Assembly (NCBI RefSeq): GCF_030503735.1
Contig: NZ_CP073096.1
Location: forward strand, 1,240,001-1,304,000
Direction: 5' to 3'
Source of the DNA: Corynebacterium tuberculostearicum
Lineage (GTDB): Bacteria > Actinomycetota > Actinomycetes > Mycobacteriales > Mycobacteriaceae
Length of the DNA stretch: 64,000 nt
Positions 1 through 9,936 of the stretch are shown here, piece by piece (within the stretch, counting starts at the first letter, position 1; each line of letters starts with the position of its first letter). The translations under genes and the position numbers were made by a program. Under the pieces are notes generated by a model that saw only the letters and a list, made by a program, of their open reading frames with translations, searched no databases and was not told where the DNA came from.

Positions 1-1
1 C

Positions 2-334
2 GAGCCGCAGGGAATCATGCGGGCGGCACAGGAATACTGGCTTGGCATTGAGGTTGGGCACGATGGCCCTGATCTCGACGTCGTGGGATACGCGGTAGAC
101 GGCCGCCCAGAGCCGAAAATCGACCCGCCGAAGCCCAAGCGGACCGTAGGCGAGCTAGCAGCGCAGTCAGCCAATAAGCTGGGGCTCAACGATTACGACG
201 ACTACGAAGATCATAACGCCGAGCCGGAATCTACTGGCGAAGAGATCGTCTCCACCGCCAAGCACTTAGGTTCGCTCATTGGAAACTGGAGCGCTCAGAC
301 ATTCAGGTCACTCAAGGAGCGTTGGCGCTCATAA
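2..334 (+). CDS. C-terminal part of an unrecognised protein (cut by window start)
   Basis: An open frame runs in from the left edge with no stop before the first internal ATG at 17, so the true start probably lies upstream. The visible 110 residues have an acidic low-complexity stretch (DYDDYEDHNAEPESTGEE) and a basic end, ERWRS. I do not recognise a family. Its stop overlaps the stop of the opposing methyltransferase gene by 40 bp. Confidence 0.6.
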   Translation, partial: EPQGIMRAAQEYWLGIEVGHDGPDLDVVGYAVDGRPEPKIDPPKPKRTVGELAAQSANKLGLNDYDDYEDHNAEPESTGEEIVSTAKHLGSLIGNWSAQTFRSLKERWRS

Positions 335-1101
335 AAAGCGATGGCAGCGGCAGTTGCCACGTTTAGTGAATCCGTACCAGGGGCCATCGGTATGCGTGTG
401 CGCACATCGGTGGCCTTCATTGCGTGTTCGGTAAGGCCAGGCCCTTCCGCGCCAACGAGCATGGCTACCTTATCCAGGCCATGCATGGCCTGGGCCAAGT
501 GCACCGCCTGGGGGTTGGGGGTTAAGGAAATGAGGGTAAAGGAGGCGTCGGCAAGCGCCTGCAAGGAACGCTGCCACGTAGTAAACCCGCCCTCTAGATG
601 GGCAAACGGCAAGCGCAGCACGTGCCCCATAGACACTCGCACTGAGCGCCGATAGAGCGGATCCGCCGCCCCTGATCCCAGCAGTACCGCATCCACGCCC
701 ATGCCGGCAGCGTGGCGGAAGATGGCGCCAATATTCTCGTGATCGCCTACGCCCTCGAGCACGGCGATGGTCTTGGCGGATCCCACAATCTCGCTCACCT
801 CCGGCTCCGGCGCGCGATCCGCGGCGGCAACGAGCCCGCGGTGCATATCGAAGCCGGCAACCTCCGCCAGGGTCTCCCGGGAAACCTGGTAGATGGGGCA
901 TTCTGGCTCGCCGTACTCGGAAATATAGGCCTCCAGCTTATTTGGAAACCCCACCAGACAACGCATGGGAAACCGGGATTCAGCCAGCCGGGAGACCACC
1001 AGCGGGCCCTCTGCAATGACGAGACCCTCGCCGGATTTATCGGATTTGTTGAGGTTCCGAATATCGTCCAGGCGAGGGTCTGCGGGGTCAGTAATCAGCA
1101 T
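295..1101 (-). CDS. TrmH/SpoU-family RNA 2'-O-methyltransferase
   Basis: The 268-residue protein carries the three SpoU (SPOUT) motifs in order. Motif 1 is EGVGDHENIGAIFRHA near residue 116, with the Asn and Arg of the family. Motif 2 is GHVLRLPF. Motif 3 is VGAEGPGL followed by IPMAPGTDSLNVATAAAI, which forms the trefoil knot that binds SAM. An N-terminal L7Ae-like substrate domain (about 1-105) precedes the catalytic domain. Family members methylate the 2'-OH of ribose in rRNA or tRNA; the target here cannot be told. It is convergent with the fragment at 2-334 and lies 9 bp downstream of the purine permease stop-to-start junction, so the two may be co-transcribed. Confidence 0.9.
   Translation of the reverse strand: MLITDPADPRLDDIRNLNKSDKSGEGLVIAEGPLVVSRLAESRFPMRCLVGFPNKLEAYISEYGEPECPIYQVSRETLAEVAGFDMHRGLVAAADRAPEPEVSEIVGSAKTIAVLEGVGDHENIGAIFRHAAGMGVDAVLLGSGAADPLYRRSVRVSMGHVLRLPFAHLEGGFTTWQRSLQALADASFTLISLTPNPQAVHLAQAMHGLDKVAMLVGAEGPGLTEHAMKATDVRTRIPMAPGTDSLNVATAAAIAFYERQRSLSDLNV
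544..556 (+). repeat. 13-mer word GGCGTCGGCAAGC
   Basis: Exact copy; lies inside the TrmH-type gene, where the other strand encodes ALADAS. Confidence 0.85.
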
Positions 1102-1110
1102 GCCCTTAGG

Positions 1111-2514
1111 CTAGCCGATGGCATTGGAAATCGGATCCATGCCAAAGAAAATCACGAAGAGGCCAGCCAAGAGCCACATGATCCAGTGCACGTCCTTGGC
1201 CTTACCGGCGAAGGTGGACATGAGCGCGAAGGAGATGAAGCCCACGCCGATGCCGTTGGCAATGGAATAGGTAAACGGCATGGTCACAATGGTGAGGAAG
1301 GCGGGGATGGCGATCTCCATCTTGGTCCAGCGGATCTCCGTCAGCTGCGCGGCCATCATCACGCCGACGATGACAAGTACCGGGGAGGCGGCCTCGATGG
1401 GCACGATCTCATAGAGCGGCGTCAAAAACATCGCGGCGAGGAAGAGCACACCGGTCATGAGGTTGGCCAGGCCGGTGCGGGCGCCGTCGGCAATGCCGGC
1501 GGAGGAATCCGCAAAGACGGTATTAGAAGAAGCAGAGCTCAGGCCACCGGCCACTGCACCAAAGCCTTCTACGACGAGGGCCTTCTTCATATCGGGGAGG
1601 TTGCCGTCGGCGTCGACAAGCTTGCCCTGCTTGCCCAAGCCGGTCATGGTGCCCATCGCATCAAAGAAGTTGGTAAGAAGCAGGGTAAAAATCAGCAGAA
1701 CCGTGGAGACCACGCCGATCTTGGTGAAGGCGCCCACTAGGTTCACATCGCCCACGATGGACAGATCCGGTATACCTCCCAGCGCCTCCGGCTTCACGGG
1801 CGCGGCCATGCCCCAATCCTCGGAGCCGGTAAACGCCTGCACGATGAACGCGATGACGGTGGTAAGGACGATGGCGATAAATAGCCCACCCGGCACGTTA
1901 CGGATGACCATGAAGGAACAGATAATAAGGCCAATGACAAAGACCAGCGCCGGCCAGGTAGAAATCGAACCATTTATGCCCAACGCCACCGGTACGGTGG
2001 TATTCGCAGCGTCCGGCACGCGGGTGACAAAGCCGCCGTCCACAAGGCCGATCATGGCGATGAACATGCCGATGCCCACGCCCATGGCCGCCTTCATGGA
2101 CTGCGGGATAGCATCAAAGACGGCGGTGCGGAAACCGGAAATGGCCAGCAGGACAATGATGATGCCCTCGATAACCACCAAGCCCATCGATTCCTGCCAG
2201 GTCAGCCCACTGGTGGCGACCATGCTCACGCCTACAAAGGTATTCATGCCTAAGCCTGCGGCCATGGCGAAGGGGTACTTGGCAATCGCGCCGAAGAGAA
2301 TCGACATTACGCCCGCGACCAGTGCGGTGGCGGCGGCCACCTGCGGCACGCCCAGCGCGTAACCGTTAGCATCCTCGGTGGTGCCGAGGATAAGCGGGTT
2401 CAAGAGAATGATATAAGCCATGGCGAAGAACGAAACCGTTCCCGCGCGTAGCTCGGTTCCAATGGAGGAACCACGTTCAGAGATATGGAAATAGCGATCG
2501 AGAGTGGCTTTCAA
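1111..2514 (-). CDS. NCS2/AzgA-type purine (guanine/hypoxanthine/xanthine) permease
   Basis: The 467-residue membrane protein begins RYFHISERGSSIGTELRAG, the N-terminal signature of the AzgA/PbuG branch of NCS2 permeases, followed by FFAMAYIILLNPLIL. It has about 12-14 hydrophobic segments and the conserved AAGLGMNTF and SSASSNTVFADSSAGIADGA stretches; the latter belongs to the substrate-binding half helices. It should import a nucleobase with protons across the cytoplasmic membrane. The exact substrate is inference. Length is normal and the gene looks intact. Confidence 0.9.
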   Translation of the reverse strand: MKATLDRYFHISERGSSIGTELRAGTVSFFAMAYIILLNPLILGTTEDANGYALGVPQVAAATALVAGVMSILFGAIAKYPFAMAAGLGMNTFVGVSMVATSGLTWQESMGLVVIEGIIIVLLAISGFRTAVFDAIPQSMKAAMGVGIGMFIAMIGLVDGGFVTRVPDAANTTVPVALGINGSISTWPALVFVIGLIICSFMVIRNVPGGLFIAIVLTTVIAFIVQAFTGSEDWGMAAPVKPEALGGIPDLSIVGDVNLVGAFTKIGVVSTVLLIFTLLLTNFFDAMGTMTGLGKQGKLVDADGNLPDMKKALVVEGFGAVAGGLSSASSNTVFADSSAGIADGARTGLANLMTGVLFLAAMFLTPLYEIVPIEAASPVLVIVGVMMAAQLTEIRWTKMEIAIPAFLTIVTMPFTYSIANGIGVGFISFALMSTFAGKAKDVHWIMWLLAGLFVIFFGMDPISNAIG

Positions 2515-2563
2515 CGCCTGCGCCTTTCACGTACAGCGAGTCTTACGCCATAAGTGTGCTGCC

Positions 2564-3232
2564 TTACTCCTCGATTTCAAAATCCTGAAAAATGGGCTTT
2601 TCATCATCGAAGGCCACTTCCGGGTTCTTTTCTTCCCTCACCCGAGTCTGCGAATGCGCACCGCAGCCATAGCGCGAGTGCACCACTCGCCCGTCCGCAG
2701 AGTACTCATTGGCGCATACGCCGTAGTTGTCCATCAACTGCACATAAAACGCGCAGGTGCGGCACTGCAGGCGCGCCTTGGCCGCCATATCCGTACTCGG
2801 ACCGAACTCGGTGCGCCAGCGCTTCTGGGCGTCTTTCAGGCCAGACTTGGAAAGTTTGTCGCCGTCTAGCCGGGAATCATCTACAGCCGGTGGCATGAGG
2901 TCGCCCGGCCCAAGGTCGCCCGGCCGCACGCGATCCTCGTAGGGAACCCATTCCGGCGGCTGCAGAGCCTCCCCGCCCGGCACCAGCGCCACTTCATTGA
3001 CGGTGACGTAGCGCGATCCCTCCGCACATGCGAGCACCGCCTGCCATTCCCAGCCGGGGTAGCCAGGCATCTCTGCTTCAAATCGGTGGGTAGCAACGTT
3101 TCGGCCCATCCCAGCGACGCCGATATGCTTGCCGACGCCCCCTTCCCCCACCTCATCCAGCGCCTCGCGCGCAATGCGCACGGCGCGGGAATCGATCAAC
3201 GGATTTGCTTTTCGCTTACTCACGCCCCTCAT
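2564..3232 (-). CDS. DUF3027 family protein
   Basis: The 222-residue soluble protein matches my recollection of the actinobacterial DUF3027 family (basic N-terminus KRKANPLIDSRAVRIAREAL, central GYPGWEWQAVLACAE, C-terminal cysteine segment CRTCAFYVQLMDNYGVCANEYSADGR). The Cys pairs near residue 155-175 could bind metal. Function is unknown. It starts back-to-back with the glutaminyl cyclase gene; the GTG three codons in is an alternative start. One exact copy of the GGCGTCGGCAAGC word lies inside it, encoding GVGKH. Confidence 0.75.
   Translation of the reverse strand: MRGVSKRKANPLIDSRAVRIAREALDEVGEGGVGKHIGVAGMGRNVATHRFEAEMPGYPGWEWQAVLACAEGSRYVTVNEVALVPGGEALQPPEWVPYEDRVRPGDLGPGDLMPPAVDDSRLDGDKLSKSGLKDAQKRWRTEFGPSTDMAAKARLQCRTCAFYVQLMDNYGVCANEYSADGRVVHSRYGCGAHSQTRVREEKNPEVAFDDEKPIFQDFEIEE
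3127..3139 (-). repeat. 13-mer word GGCGTCGGCAAGC
   Basis: Exact copy on the minus strand; inside the DUF3027 gene, encoding GVGKH. Confidence 0.85.
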
Positions 3233-3270
3233 TATTCATTATGGAACACACGCGGTGGTACATATGGTGC

Positions 3271-4035
3271 ATGCCGTTTCTTTCCCGCGCCGCCTGCGTT
3301 CTCCTGCCCTGCACCCTCGTTGCCTGTTCCTCTACCCCTGCGGAACCCGAAGTAGAGCACCTCTCCGTTGAAGTCCTAGGCACCGCTTCCCTGCCGCCCG
3401 GTTCCTTTACCCAAGGTCTCGAAAGCGATGCGGACGGAAACCTCCTCCTTGGCACCGGTCAATGGGGCGAATCCCGCCTGGAACGCTTCTCCCCCGAAAC
3501 CGGCGAAACCTTAGCCGAAACCCGCCTGGATAACCGCTATTTCGGCGAGGGCATCACTCAAACCGGAGATTCAATCTGGCAGCTAACCTGGAAGTCCGGC
3601 CAGGCCCTGAAATACAACCACAACCTGCACCAGGTCGATACCGCCACCTACACCGGTGAAGGATGGGGCCTGTGTAATAACGACGAAGAACTCCTCATGT
3701 CCAATGGCTCCGCTACCCTGCGCCACATGGATCCGGAGACTTTTGCGGAGCGCTCCACGACCGACGTCACCCTAGAGGGAAAACCGCTTGAAGACATCAA
3801 CGAGCTGGAGTGCGTGGGCGATTCCGTCTATGCCAACGTGTGGATGGATGACAATATCTATCGCATCGATCCTTCCACCGGCCGCGTGACCGCCGTGATC
3901 TCCACCGACGCGATTGATAAGTCCCGCTATACCAACCCAGATGACGTGCTCAACGGCATCGCCCACATCAAAGACGATGAGTTCTGGCTTACCGGCAAGC
4001 GGTGGGAAGAACTCTTCCACGTTCGAGTAAGGTAA
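3271..4035 (+). CDS. Lipoprotein glutaminyl-peptide cyclotransferase (glutamine cyclotransferase family)
   Basis: The mature part resembles the plant/bacterial five-bladed beta-propeller glutamine cyclotransferase family. It opens with PPGSFTQGLESDADGNLL and contains YFGEGITQTGDSIWQLTWKSG, EGWGLCNNDEELLMSNGSATL, INELECVGDSVYANVW and LNGIAHIKDDEFWLTGKRW. Members convert N-terminal Gln to pyroglutamate. From the ATG at 3271 the signal peptide is short with a lipobox LVAC, so the protein should be a membrane-anchored exported lipoprotein; an in-frame ATG at 3241 is a possible earlier start. Six bp separate it from the DUF2771 gene, suggesting an operon. Confidence 0.85.
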   Translation: MPFLSRAACVLLPCTLVACSSTPAEPEVEHLSVEVLGTASLPPGSFTQGLESDADGNLLLGTGQWGESRLERFSPETGETLAETRLDNRYFGEGITQTGDSIWQLTWKSGQALKYNHNLHQVDTATYTGEGWGLCNNDEELLMSNGSATLRHMDPETFAERSTTDVTLEGKPLEDINELECVGDSVYANVWMDDNIYRIDPSTGRVTAVISTDAIDKSRYTNPDDVLNGIAHIKDDEFWLTGKRWEELFHVRVR

Positions 4036-4041
4036 AGGCCC

Positions 4042-4620
4042 ATGGCAACCCGTAAGGAAGCAAGGAAAAAGTCTCTGCTGCAGATCTTGGCCCTCATCGT
4101 GGTCGTGGCGGTCATCGTCGCCGCCGTAGTAATCTTCCAAAACTGGTGGAACCAGCGCCCGGGTCCCGATCCCCGCGACATCAAGGTCACCGCCTCCGTG
4201 GGCGATAATTCCATCGACGTCGCCCCGTACATTGCATGCGAGCCCGGCACCGAATGCCCGGAAGGCGAGGTCCCGAATCTCACCGTGGGGGATGATGACA
4301 CCCTCAAACTGGAGATCCCCGAAGAAATCTCCGACCACGAGTGGAAGATTCTTTCCATCTACGATGACCCCGGCGCCAACGATGAAACCGCGCACGGCGC
4401 AAACGAGACCACCGAGGTATCGATCCCCGGCTCAGTAGAGCCCATCAAGGCCTCCACTGGCAAGCGCCCCCGCCTCAAGGTGGTAGAAATTTCCTCCATG
4501 ATGATCGGCACCGATGACAACGGTAAAGAGACCCCGCTGGCCACCGTATGGTCGCTCACCACGATGACCGATGAAGAACGAGAAGCCTCCGCGGAGGAAT
4601 CCACGAAGGCTTCTAATTAG
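4042..4620 (+). CDS. DUF2771 family membrane-anchored protein
   Basis: The 192-residue protein has a short basic start (MATRKEARKKS), one transmembrane segment at about 12-34 and an acidic extracytoplasmic domain of about 150 residues. It contains a paired-Cys segment (YIACEPGTECPEGEVP). This is the layout of the corynebacterial DUF2771 family, whose function is not known. It follows the glutaminyl cyclase gene closely and overlaps the stop of the opposing cold-shock gene by 4 bp. Confidence 0.75.
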   Translation: MATRKEARKKSLLQILALIVVVAVIVAAVVIFQNWWNQRPGPDPRDIKVTASVGDNSIDVAPYIACEPGTECPEGEVPNLTVGDDDTLKLEIPEEISDHEWKILSIYDDPGANDETAHGANETTEVSIPGSVEPIKASTGKRPRLKVVEISSMMIGTDDNGKETPLATVWSLTTMTDEEREASAEESTKASN

Positions 4621-4997
4621 CTATCCAAATCCTTCGCAATTGCGCGGAGGATTTCTGCTACCTGGCGCCCAGTCTTGCGCTCTGGGTAGCGGCCGGAATT
4701 GAGTACCGGCTGAATCTGTGACTCCAGCAAGGTCATCACATCGGAGACCATGCTGCCGAGCTCTTCCGGCTTGCGAGCCGGCGTACGACGACGCGGCTTG
4801 TCCAGCACCTTAACCCGCAGCGCCTGCGGCCCGCGGCGGCCAGCCGCGAAATCGAAATCGATGCGCTGGCCCGGGAATAGTTCCTCTACTCCCTTGGGCA
4901 ACACGTTGCGGCCAACGTAGACGTCTTCATCGCCCGGGTTGCTGACGAAACCGAAACCTTTCTCGGCGTCATACCACTTGACTTTGCCAATAGGCAT
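4617..4997 (-). CDS. Cold-shock domain protein with C-terminal extension
   Basis: Residues 1-65 form a cold-shock OB fold with both RNA-binding motifs: GKVKWYDAEKGFGFV (RNP1) and EDVYVGRNVL (RNP2, with V and G in place of the usual FVH). About 60 further residues follow: a basic linker and a helical tail. This longer form is typical of one corynebacterial and mycobacterial Csp paralogue. It should bind single-stranded RNA or DNA. A GAGGTGGG ribosome site lies just upstream of the ATG. It is transcribed divergently from rpf1. Confidence 0.85.
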   Translation of the reverse strand: MPIGKVKWYDAEKGFGFVSNPGDEDVYVGRNVLPKGVEELFPGQRIDFDFAAGRRGPQALRVKVLDKPRRRTPARKPEELGSMVSDVMTLLESQIQPVLNSGRYPERKTGRQVAEILRAIAKDLDS

Positions 4998-5948
<951 letters not shown>

Positions 5949-5960
5949 GACACAGCGTTC

Positions 5961-5993
5961 AAAGGCCCCTTGCATGTGCAAGGGGCCTTTTCT
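5961..5993 (+). terminator. Rho-independent terminator of rpf1
   Basis: A perfect 14-bp inverted repeat, AAAGGCCCCTTGCA and its complement, spans 5961-5990. A short loop separates the arms and TTTTCT follows. It lies 12 bp after the rpf1 stop. Confidence 0.9.
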
Positions 5994-6046
5994 ACTTGAG
6001 GGAGAGCTACATACAAAACTTCCCCGCGCCGAGGCGGGGAAATACT

Positions 6047-6232
6047 CTAGCGGTTGATGCGAGTATAAGGGTGAACGTAGTTCAGCTTCTCTGCTGGCAT
6101 TGGCAAGATCAGATCATCGCCGTAGGGGCTGGATGCACCAGCAAAAGGCGCAGAGATTTCGGTGATTGCGTGCTCGCGATTTTCGTTCTTCGGCCAAGCC
6201 GGGGAAACGTGACCCTTCTTCTCATTCGACAT
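6047..6232 (-). CDS. Small conserved-looking protein of unknown function
   Basis: A 61-residue soluble protein starts MSNEKKGHVSPAWPKNENREH and ends NYVHPYTRINR. AAGGG sits just before the ATG. It lies alone between the rpf1 terminator and the XPB operon, in the opposite orientation to both. The Pro/Tyr-rich composition and complete codons suggest a real gene. I do not recognise a domain. Confidence 0.55.
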   Translation of the reverse strand: MSNEKKGHVSPAWPKNENREHAITEISAPFAGASSPYGDDLILPMPAEKLNYVHPYTRINR

Positions 6233-6298
6233 AGCCCTTATTATTTCAAACCTTGCGCAAAAACGTAACTCAAACGATAACTAAACTTGGGTGGCATC

Positions 6299-8314
6299 AT
6301 GTCTCAGTCTTCCCATCTTCCGCATTTCCGCACGTGGCTCGCCTCCCTTGACGAAGAAGAGCTGGCGACAATCCTCCGCAACCGGCCGGATGTGCTCAAT
6401 CCGCTACCCCCGAGCATCGCCGCGCTCGCTACCCGCCTGCTACTGCGCACTTCTATCGCGCGGGCGCTCATGAACTGCACTGCACGGCAGCTTGCGGAAA
6501 TTGAAGACATCGCGCGCCGCGGAGGGGAACTCGAAGAAGTAGAAGACCTTAATCCGGATATCACCCGCCAGCTCAAGGAGCGCGGACTAGCCTACGGCAA
6601 CGTCCTCATTCCGCCGGAGGTCATGCCTGCCCTGCCCACGGGCTGGTCCCTCCTCGAGCAGGTCCGAGTCAGCCCCGAAGACATCTCTCAGCTGCCAGCC
6701 GAAGAGCGGAAGGTCCTCGAGACCCTTTCCCGCTCCAATGGCCTCGGCACCACGCGGGATGCGGCCATCGATGCGGATCCGGCCCGGCCGATTCCGCGGC
6801 TCATCGCCAAGCAGCTGCTGCAACGCGTAGACGCAACCACCGTCCGCCTGCCACGCGCCGTGCACCTTGCGCTTAACGGAAAGTCCACCGCCCCAATCCC
6901 AGTAGAGGGAATCACCGAATCCCCCGCCCCGGATTCCAAGGCCGATGATGCCGGCACCGCCGCCGGATTATCCGCCGTGCGAGGCATGCAGCGTGTCATT
7001 GATTCCCTTGGCGCACGGCCGATTGAACTCCTCAAGGACAAGACGGTGGGCGTTCGCCAGCTCACCAATTTGAGCAAAGCCCTCAACATCAACGAAGGAG
7101 AGCTGCGCCGCCTCATTGAACTCGGCATGAGCGCCCGTCTGCTCAACCGCGGCGAACCGAAAAACATGGAGGGCAATTTCCTCACCCCCACGGAGCTCTC
7201 CCAGGACTGGCTCGATGCGAACCTCGCAGAAAAGTGGCAGCTCCTGCTCGAGGCGTGGACTATCTCCACATGGACTAAGGAGGGGCGTACGCTGGCGCAC
7301 ACCAATGACCGGCTGCCGGAATTTAGACAAAAGGTCCTGGAAGTCTACCTGCGCGGGGCGAAACCTACCTTCGAGGAGGCCCTGCGCTTCCACTTCCCGC
7401 TCTTCGCCACACATACCTCGGATGAGACCCTCGCCGATCTCCGCGCGGAAGCCGAGTGGATCGGTGCCATCGCCTTGGAGCGCCCCACCAGCGTACTAAT
7501 CGAAGGCCCCGAGGCAGCCGCCCGGCTCACCCCAGACACCGTCAACTATTTCCTCATCCAGGCTGATATGACCGTATTGGTTCCCGGCCCGCTCGATCCA
7601 GTAACCCACCAAAGGCTCGAATCCGTAGCCGATCTCGAATCCCCCGGCCTGGCCAGCGTCTATCGCATCTCGGACGCTTCCCTGCGCCGCGGGCTCGATC
7701 GTGGCATGACGGGAGAGGAAATACACGCTTTCTTCGCCGACCACGGAGAAGTACCGCAGACGCTGGAGTTCCATATCGGGGACGTCGCCAAGCGCCATGG
7801 CACCCTGCGCTCTGGGCCGGCGCTGTCCTACCTGCGCAGCGAGGATCCGGCTCTTCTCCAGATTGCGCTCAAGGCTGCGCCTTTGCGCCTGCTCGCGCCC
7901 ACCGTCGCGGTTTCTCAATTATCCGTGCACGACCTACTGGAGCGCCTGCGCGAGCACGGACTTTCCCCTGCCGCAGAGGACGAAAACGGCGCCAGCCTTA
8001 CCGTCGCACCCGAACCAGCCACCCTGCCGACCCCCACCGCGCGACGGGCCACCGCTTTGCCGGATATTGCGAAGGCCATGCGCAACCTGCGCGATGACAC
8101 CGCCCCTACTACTCCCAGCCTCGATATAGTCCACGCAGCCGCGCGCACTGCCCGGTCAATCACGATTGGCTATGCGGATAAGAACGGCAACGAAAAGAAG
8201 CGCACCGTCACCCCGCTGACCGTCGCGGGTGGGCAGATCGACGCCCGTGCGGCCGATGGCTCTACCATCCGGTTTCCCTTGCACCGAATCACCTCCGTTA
8301 CGCTGGAGCCATGA
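6299..8314 (+). CDS. Helicase-associated protein partnered with XPB (Rv0862c-like)
   Basis: The protein is about 671 residues. Its N-terminal half is helical (LASLDEEELATILRNRPDVL). The C-terminal half carries a helicase-C-like/XPB-associated domain (VNYFLIQADMTVLVPGPLDP, SVYRISDASLRRGLDRGMTGEEIHAFF). A final part resembles a WYL-like strand region (ITIGYADKNGNEKKRTVTPLTV). No Walker A motif is visible, so it is not itself a helicase. The mycobacterial orthologue lies beside XPB, and the same order is seen here with a 4-bp ATGA overlap. ATG at 6299 is chosen because GGGTGG precedes it; an in-frame TTG at 6287 is possible. Confidence 0.85.
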   Translation: MSQSSHLPHFRTWLASLDEEELATILRNRPDVLNPLPPSIAALATRLLLRTSIARALMNCTARQLAEIEDIARRGGELEEVEDLNPDITRQLKERGLAYGNVLIPPEVMPALPTGWSLLEQVRVSPEDISQLPAEERKVLETLSRSNGLGTTRDAAIDADPARPIPRLIAKQLLQRVDATTVRLPRAVHLALNGKSTAPIPVEGITESPAPDSKADDAGTAAGLSAVRGMQRVIDSLGARPIELLKDKTVGVRQLTNLSKALNINEGELRRLIELGMSARLLNRGEPKNMEGNFLTPTELSQDWLDANLAEKWQLLLEAWTISTWTKEGRTLAHTNDRLPEFRQKVLEVYLRGAKPTFEEALRFHFPLFATHTSDETLADLRAEAEWIGAIALERPTSVLIEGPEAAARLTPDTVNYFLIQADMTVLVPGPLDPVTHQRLESVADLESPGLASVYRISDASLRRGLDRGMTGEEIHAFFADHGEVPQTLEFHIGDVAKRHGTLRSGPALSYLRSEDPALLQIALKAAPLRLLAPTVAVSQLSVHDLLERLREHGLSPAAEDENGASLTVAPEPATLPTPTARRATALPDIAKAMRNLRDDTAPTTPSLDIVHAAARTARSITIGYADKNGNEKKRTVTPLTVAGGQIDARAADGSTIRFPLHRITSVTLEP

Positions 8315-9936
8315 ATGGACCATTGATTGTGCAGTCGGATAAGACCGTCCTGCTCGAGGTGGATCACGCCCAGGCCGCTGAAGCCCGCGCCGCGCTCGCT
8401 CCTTTTGCGGAGCTGGAGCGCGCCCCCGAGCACGTGCACACCTACCGCATCACCCCACTTGCGCTGTGGAATGCCCGCGCGGCCGGGCACGATGCCGAGC
8501 AGGTCGTCGACGTCCTGGAAAACTACTCCCGCTTTCCAGTCCCCCAAGCCCTGCTTATCGACGTCGCCGAAACCATGTCCCGCTACGGCCGCGTCCGCCT
8601 CCACGCTCACCCGGCCCATGGCCTCATCATCGAGTCCGATGAGCCGCCCATCCTGGAAGAACTCTCCCGCGGCGCTACCGGAAAACTCCTCGGCGCGCGC
8701 ATCGACGCGAATTCCATCGCCGTCCCTCCCTCGGAGCGCGGCCGCCTCAAGCAGGCCCTGCTCAAGGCAGGCTGGCCGGCCGAGGATCTCGCTGGCTACG
8801 TCGATGGCGAGTCCCATCCCATCGCCCTCAATCACGACGGCTGGCAGCTACGCGATTACCAACAGTACGCCACCGAAGCCTTTTGGTCCGGTGGCTCTGG
8901 CGTCATCGTACTTCCGTGCGGTGCTGGCAAAACCATCGTCGGCGCGGCTGCGATGGCCAAGGCAGAATCCACCACGCTCATCCTGGTCACCAATACCGTC
9001 GCCGGACGACAGTGGCGCGACGAACTCCTGCGCCGCACCACCCTGACCGGAAACGAAATAGGCGAATACTCCGGTGAAAAGAAGGAAATCAAGCCCATCA
9101 CCATCGCCACCTACCAGGTGGTCACCCGCAAAACCAAGGGCGAATACCGCGCCCTCGAGCTCTTCGATTCCCGCGACTGGGGCCTCATCATCTACGACGA
9201 GGTCCACCTCCTTCCCGCCCCGGTATTCCGGATGACGTCGGACCTGCAATCGCGGCGTCGGCTAGGGCTTACCGCTACCCTCGTGCGCGAGGACGGCCGC
9301 GAGGGTGACGTCTTCTCCCTCATCGGACCCAAGCGCTACGACGCCCCGTGGAAAGAACTCGAAATGGCCGGTTATATCGCCACCGCCGAATGCATCGAGG
9401 TCCGCGTGGATATGGACGCCGAGGAACGCATGCTGTACGCCACCGCCCAACCTCGCGACCGCTACCGCATCGCCGCCCAAGCCGCCGCCAAACTCCGTGC
9501 GGTAGACAAGATCCTGGCCCGGCACCCACAGCAGGCGCTCATCATCGGCGGTTATGTCGACCAGCTCAAAGAGCTCGGCGCGCATTTCGACACCCCCGTT
9601 ATCGACGGCTCCACCTCCACCGCCAAGCGCGAGCGCCTCTTCCAACAATTCCGCGAGGGCACACTTCCTGTTCTCGTAGTGTCCAAGGTGGCCAATTTCT
9701 CCATCGACCTTCCCGAGGCGGCCCTAGCCATCCAGGTCTCCGGCACCTTCGGCTCCCGCCAAGAAGAGGCCCAACGCCTCGGCCGACTGCTGCGACCCAA
9801 GGAAGAGGAAGCCCTCTTCTATTCGCTGGTCACCCGCGATAGCCTCGATGCGGACTACGCCGTGCACCGCCAACGCTTCCTCGCCGAGCAGGGATATGCC
9901 TACCGGCTTATCGACGCACTAGACTTGGAACAATGA
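8311..9936 (+). CDS. XPB-type DNA repair helicase (SF2, 3'-5')
   Basis: The 541-residue protein has an N-terminal domain of about 185 residues, then SF2 motifs. Q-like RDYQQYATEAFW is followed by Walker A LPCGAGKT near residue 201-208. The DEVH box is IIYDEVHLLPAPVFRM, motif III is GLTATLVRED and motif VI is SRQEEAQRLGRLLRPK. This is the bacterial XPB/Rad25 family, which unwinds DNA 3'-5' and may act in repair or transcription-coupled processes. It overlaps its partner upstream and the DUF3239 gene downstream by ATGA junctions, so the three are a translationally coupled operon. Confidence 0.93.
   Translation: MNGPLIVQSDKTVLLEVDHAQAAEARAALAPFAELERAPEHVHTYRITPLALWNARAAGHDAEQVVDVLENYSRFPVPQALLIDVAETMSRYGRVRLHAHPAHGLIIESDEPPILEELSRGATGKLLGARIDANSIAVPPSERGRLKQALLKAGWPAEDLAGYVDGESHPIALNHDGWQLRDYQQYATEAFWSGGSGVIVLPCGAGKTIVGAAAMAKAESTTLILVTNTVAGRQWRDELLRRTTLTGNEIGEYSGEKKEIKPITIATYQVVTRKTKGEYRALELFDSRDWGLIIYDEVHLLPAPVFRMTSDLQSRRRLGLTATLVREDGREGDVFSLIGPKRYDAPWKELEMAGYIATAECIEVRVDMDAEERMLYATAQPRDRYRIAAQAAAKLRAVDKILARHPQQALIIGGYVDQLKELGAHFDTPVIDGSTSTAKRERLFQQFREGTLPVLVVSKVANFSIDLPEAALAIQVSGTFGSRQEEAQRLGRLLRPKEEEALFYSLVTRDSLDADYAVHRQRFLAEQGYAYRLIDALDLEQ

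Noticed and set aside
712..1740. Long plus-strand open frame of about 340 codons
   Set aside because: It lies opposite the TrmH-type and NCS2 genes, and its His/Gly-rich product has no domain; it is a shadow frame.
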